From an uncultured Clostridia bacterium (GTDB lineage: Bacteria > Bacillota > Clostridia > Christensenellales > Aristaeellaceae): a DNA stretch of 64,000 nt. This document shows positions 61,552-64,000 of the stretch, one piece after another; within the stretch, counting starts at the first letter, position 1, and each line of letters opens with the position of its first letter. The stretch covers positions 15,410-79,409 of the forward strand of contig CAKUFG010000013.1 in assembly GCA_934647235.1 (NCBI GenBank), written 5' to 3'. The position numbers and the translations under genes are program-made. The notes beneath the pieces are model-generated. The model worked only from the letters and a program-made list of their open reading frames with translations, had not been told where the DNA came from and did no database searches.

Positions 61552-61998
61552 CGTAAAGGCCCCCATCTGTATATCATCAATGCATATTGTAATCCGGCAC
61601 AGCGCGGCGAAATGAGCAAAAAAAACAGCCCCATCCGTCCTGCTCTTGGGCAGGCGGTGGATAACTTCCGGTGGATAAACCATCGACCTGTCTGAATTAC
61701 GGGCTTATCATAGCAGATTTACGGCAAAAAGGCAATAGTTATCCACAATTAACCTTTCTGTACGCCATACAGCGGCTTTTGAAGGCCATTGCGCTATCCC
61801 TTGTGGCATGGGGCGGACGCTGCCACAAGAAGGGGAAAAATGAAGAATTTAGAGAGAAAATATATGCATAATTATGAATAAAATTACTTAATAAAAATAT
61901 TTTCATAATTTCTGCACAATTATTATTTTCCAGGGCTGGGATTTTGCGCGCGGGCATGTTATAATAGCTCGGTTACGAATGTACGGGAGGGCTGCGCT
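61552..61998. other. putative oriC region: DnaA boxes, dnaA promoter and AT-rich tract
   Basis: 447 bases without a gene between divergent dnaA and the PhnP-like gene. It contains one perfect DnaA box TTATCCACA (61739-61747, plus) and two one-mismatch boxes in the opposite direction, GGTGGATAA at 61656-61664 and 61670-61678. The dnaA promoter lies between them (minus strand, TTGCCT 61730-61735, 17 bases, TATGAT 61707-61712). A strongly AT-rich stretch at about 61846-61925 could be the unwinding element. Three boxes is a small number, so part of the origin may lie elsewhere. Confidence 0.65.
61957..61965 (+). promoter_or_regulatory. extended -10 promoter of the PhnP-like gene
   Basis: TG (61957-61958), one base, TATAAT (61960-61965), 33 bases before the start codon. 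No good -35 box is seen (TGGGAT at the right distance); an extended -10 can work without it. Confidence 0.6.
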
Positions 61999-62826
61999 AT
62001 GAAAATCACCTATTACGGCACCGGCGACGGCTATGGTATTCCGGAGCCCTTTTGCTCCTGCCGGCTGTGCAGCTATGCCCGCGCGCACGGCGGCAAGGAT
62101 ATCCGCACCCGTTCGCAGGCGACCGTTGACGATATCATGATCGACTGCTCCACGGATATGTTCGCGCATCAGGCGTTCTACGGCCTGGATATGCGCAGGT
62201 ATCGCCATATCCTGATTACGCACGGGCATTCGGATCACTATGCCGCTGCGGAGATGACCGCCCGCTACCAGGACAACGATGCCTGGCATCTGTATATGCC
62301 GCCCGAGCTGGCGCAAAAGGAAAGCGCGCGCATGGCGGATATCCAGGCGAAAAACAGCAAGAGTCCCCCCAACCGCACGCCGGTCATCCATGCCATGCAG
62401 CCCTTTGAAACCCGCGAGATCGGCGATTACCGCGTCATCGCCCTGCCGTCGCACCATTCGCCCGGCACGGAGACGCTGCTTTATATCGTGCAGCATGGCG
62501 GCAGAACGGTGTTCTGGGTGCATGATTCGGGCCTGCTGCGCGAGGATGCGATCGCATACCTGCGCAGGAGCGATTTTCATTTTGACGCGGTGTCCATGGA
62601 CTGCACGCTGGCGCGCGGCTCCAGTTTCACCCCGGCGCACATGGATATCCTGCAGTGCCGCGAAACGGCTGATCTGCTGCGCGATATGGGGCGCATTGAC
62701 GAAAGCACCGTGCTGATCCTCAGCCACATCGGCCACCTGATCGACCGCACGCACGACGAGCTTGCGCGCGAGGCGGCGGAGCTGGGCTTTATCGTGGCCT
62801 ACGATACGATGACCCTGGAGATTTGA
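61999..62826 (+). CDS. metallo-beta-lactamase-fold hydrolase, PhnP-like
   Basis: 275 residues. MBL metal site THGHSDHY (His75, His77, Asp79, His80) and later SHHSPGTE and VHDSG. Close to the N-terminus there is FCSCRLC (Cys19, Cys21, Cys24), the extra zinc site region seen in PhnP cyclic-phosphate phosphodiesterases. No phosphonate genes are near, so the PhnP role itself is unlikely; a cyclic nucleotide or other phosphodiester is a fair guess. GGGAGG lies nine bases before the ATG. First gene to the right of the putative origin. Confidence 0.87.
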   Translation: MKITYYGTGDGYGIPEPFCSCRLCSYARAHGGKDIRTRSQATVDDIMIDCSTDMFAHQAFYGLDMRRYRHILITHGHSDHYAAAEMTARYQDNDAWHLYMPPELAQKESARMADIQAKNSKSPPNRTPVIHAMQPFETREIGDYRVIALPSHHSPGTETLLYIVQHGGRTVFWVHDSGLLREDAIAYLRRSDFHFDAVSMDCTLARGSSFTPAHMDILQCRETADLLRDMGRIDESTVLILSHIGHLIDRTHDELAREAAELGFIVAYDTMTLEI

Positions 62827-62905
62827 AGGCCGAAACCGCCGCTTTTGGGTGGACAAAACGGCGGGATTGTGATACCCTTGATAAAAGGCGAAAGGGGGCG
62901 GGCGC

Positions 62906-63382
62906 ATGGTTTTGCAGGAGCGCGTGACGCGGCTTTTGCAGCCCTGGCTGGGCGCGGCTTTTTTGCAGCGGTGCGATCTGGCGCAGCGCGCGGCGGATAC
63001 CCTGAACGGCTGCGATATCGCCCAGACGCCCATCGCGCTGCTGGCGAAGGATCTGGATGAAATGATCTTTCACACCCTGCGCGATATGACCTGCGGGGAT
63101 ATGCGCGTGCTGCTGGACGACGGCCGCACCATGCGCGTGCGCGTGGACGATGTGGACGCGATGGCGGACGAGGTGCTGTATCTGAAGCTGCAGCAGCTGC
63201 CGCGCAATCCGGAGCAATACCAGCGCCTGCGCCAGTTTGCCATGACGCACGAAAGCCTGGCCGCTCTGCGGACGCTGTATCTGCGCTTCGCGGCCTTTCA
63301 AACGCCGGACGAGCTTGATTTTATCGCCCGCACCGTGCGCAGCGCGTATTCGCCTTATCGCTGGCACGAGTGGCTGCAATAA
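62906..63382 (+). CDS. hypothetical protein
   Basis: 158 residues, not recognised. Mostly helical with a short beta segment (DMRVLLDDGRTMRVRVDDVD) in the middle. No membrane helix or signal. AAAGGGGG precedes the ATG, and it lies between the PhnP-like gene and parA on the same strand, with 80 and 48 base gaps. It may be co-transcribed with parA, since no terminator is seen after it. Confidence 0.7.
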   Translation: MVLQERVTRLLQPWLGAAFLQRCDLAQRAADTLNGCDIAQTPIALLAKDLDEMIFHTLRDMTCGDMRVLLDDGRTMRVRVDDVDAMADEVLYLKLQQLPRNPEQYQRLRQFAMTHESLAALRTLYLRFAAFQTPDELDFIARTVRSAYSPYRWHEWLQ

Positions 63383-63430
63383 TACGACGATCTGCTGATC
63401 GATAAAGATCAATCAAAGAAGGAAACTGCA

Positions 63431-64000
63431 TTGGGTAAAATTATTGCCATCACCAATCAAAAGGGCGGCGTGGGCAAAACCACCACGGCGGTCAACCTGT
63501 GCGCATGCCTGGCCGAGCAGGGGCGCAGAACGCTGCTGATCGACGCCGACCCCCAGGGCAACGCTTCCAGCGGCGCAGGGGCCAAGCCCGGCGCGCAGAC
63601 GCTGTATGAGGTGCTGCTGGGCACGGCGACGGCGGAAAAGTGCATCGTATCCACCGATACGCCCGGCATGGACGTGCTGCCCGGCGATATCCGCCTGGCT
63701 GCCTGCGAGGTGGAAATGGTGCAGATGGAGCGGCGCGAGTATCGCCTGCGCGCGGCGCTGCGTCCGCTGCTGGAGCGCTATGATTATATTCTGATCGACT
63801 GCCCGCCGTCGCTGGGCCTTCTGACCATCAATGCCCTGACGGCGGCAAACAGCGTGCTGATTCCTATCCAGTGCGAATATTATGCCCTGGAGGGCGTAAC
63901 CAGCCTGATGGATACCGTGGCGCGCATCAAGCGTGGGCTGAACGCTTCGCTGGATATCGAGGGCGTGCTGCTGACCATGCTGGACGGCCGCACCAACCTG
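63431..64000 (+). CDS. parA: ParA/Soj-type chromosome partitioning ATPase, C-terminus outside window
   Basis: The first 190 residues are visible. Deviant Walker A KGGVGKTT (residues 11-18), switch region DADPQGNASSG and Walker B DYILIDCPPSLGLLTINAL. The short N-terminus without a helix-turn-helix is the chromosomal Soj form. It moves or organises origin regions with ParB, whose gene probably lies just past the right edge. The start is TTG at 63431, with AAGAAGGAAA upstream. Its closeness to dnaA supports an origin-proximal location. Confidence 0.93.
   Translation, partial: MGKIIAITNQKGGVGKTTTAVNLCACLAEQGRRTLLIDADPQGNASSGAGAKPGAQTLYEVLLGTATAEKCIVSTDTPGMDVLPGDIRLAACEVEMVQMERREYRLRAALRPLLERYDYILIDCPPSLGLLTINALTAANSVLIPIQCEYYALEGVTSLMDTVARIKRGLNASLDIEGVLLTMLDGRTNL

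Noticed and set aside
61618..61664. Terminator in the dnaA leader (CCTGC/GCAGG hairpin and T8 on the minus strand)
   Set aside because: The T run begins about nine bases after the stem, too far for intrinsic termination.

Overview
The window looks like chromosomal DNA of a GC-rich, spore-forming, monoderm Firmicute, most likely a member of the Clostridia. The evidence is a T-box leader, an alpha/beta-type small acid-soluble spore protein, a SpoIID-domain protein, an LTA-synthase-family sulfatase, an ECF sigma factor with a DUF4179 partner, strong AGGAGG-type ribosome binding sites and AT-rich sigma-A promoters in GC-rich surroundings. No tRNA, rRNA, CRISPR array, phage gene or transposase was recognised, so the region reads as core chromosome with a few accessory clusters. 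The species cannot be named from the sequence alone.

Layout: 1-2.8 kb has a truncated HAD phosphatase divergent from tex. 3.1-8.9 kb is an oligopeptide ABC transporter operon (binding protein, two permeases, two ATPases) with a hairpin after the binding-protein gene. 9-12.1 kb (minus) has an M18 aminopeptidase and the branched-chain amino acid carrier BrnQ, the latter under an isoleucine-specifier T-box. Peptide import, peptide trimming and branched-chain amino acid uptake therefore sit side by side. 12.2-15.1 kb pairs a diacylglycerol kinase with an LtaS-like enzyme. 15.2-17.6 kb (minus) has a secreted alpha/beta hydrolase, a Cys-rich AraC regulator and an ArsR regulator. 17.6-22.9 kb is a metal-efflux island: an ArsR-type operator, a 72-residue HMA protein and a Zn/Cd P-type ATPase, then CsoR and the copper ATPase CopA under a CsoR-type operator.

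23-34 kb holds a pyrimidine-nucleoside phosphorylase, then a cell-envelope cluster: a lipoprotein, a zinc-finger/TM/repeat protein, an acyltransferase, and a SpoIID protein with ten SH3-like repeats. A tRNA-methyltransferase-like gene follows. 34-42.5 kb has an AraC regulator, a membrane protein, and a tight gene chain (SASP, methyltransferase, Hsp33, TPR protein, HEAT-like protein, zinc-ribbon/TM/TPR protein). 42.6-46.6 kb has a Tat-exported Cys-rich flavoprotein, an ECF sigma/anti-sigma-like pair and a VanZ-RDD protein. 46.6-54.7 kb has a TrmH methyltransferase and the complete F1Fo ATP synthase operon (atpIBEFHAGDC), whose c subunit carries a two-carboxylate Na+-type site. 54.7-58.5 kb has a deacetylase, a GpsA-like dehydrogenase, an unknown gene, and rplJ-rplL behind an L10 leader.

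58.6-64 kb resembles a replication-origin region: DUF378, an aminotransferase and dnaA on the minus strand, an intergenic region with DnaA boxes and an AT-rich tract, then a PhnP-like hydrolase, an unknown protein and parA (truncated by the window edge). dnaA is not followed by dnaN. Most highly expressed operons to its left point toward the putative origin, which is unusual.

The most promising leads for undescribed biology are the two envelope clusters built on a shared zinc-finger/TM/repeat architecture, the exported Cys-rich flavoprotein, and the ArsR-AraC pair in the metal island.
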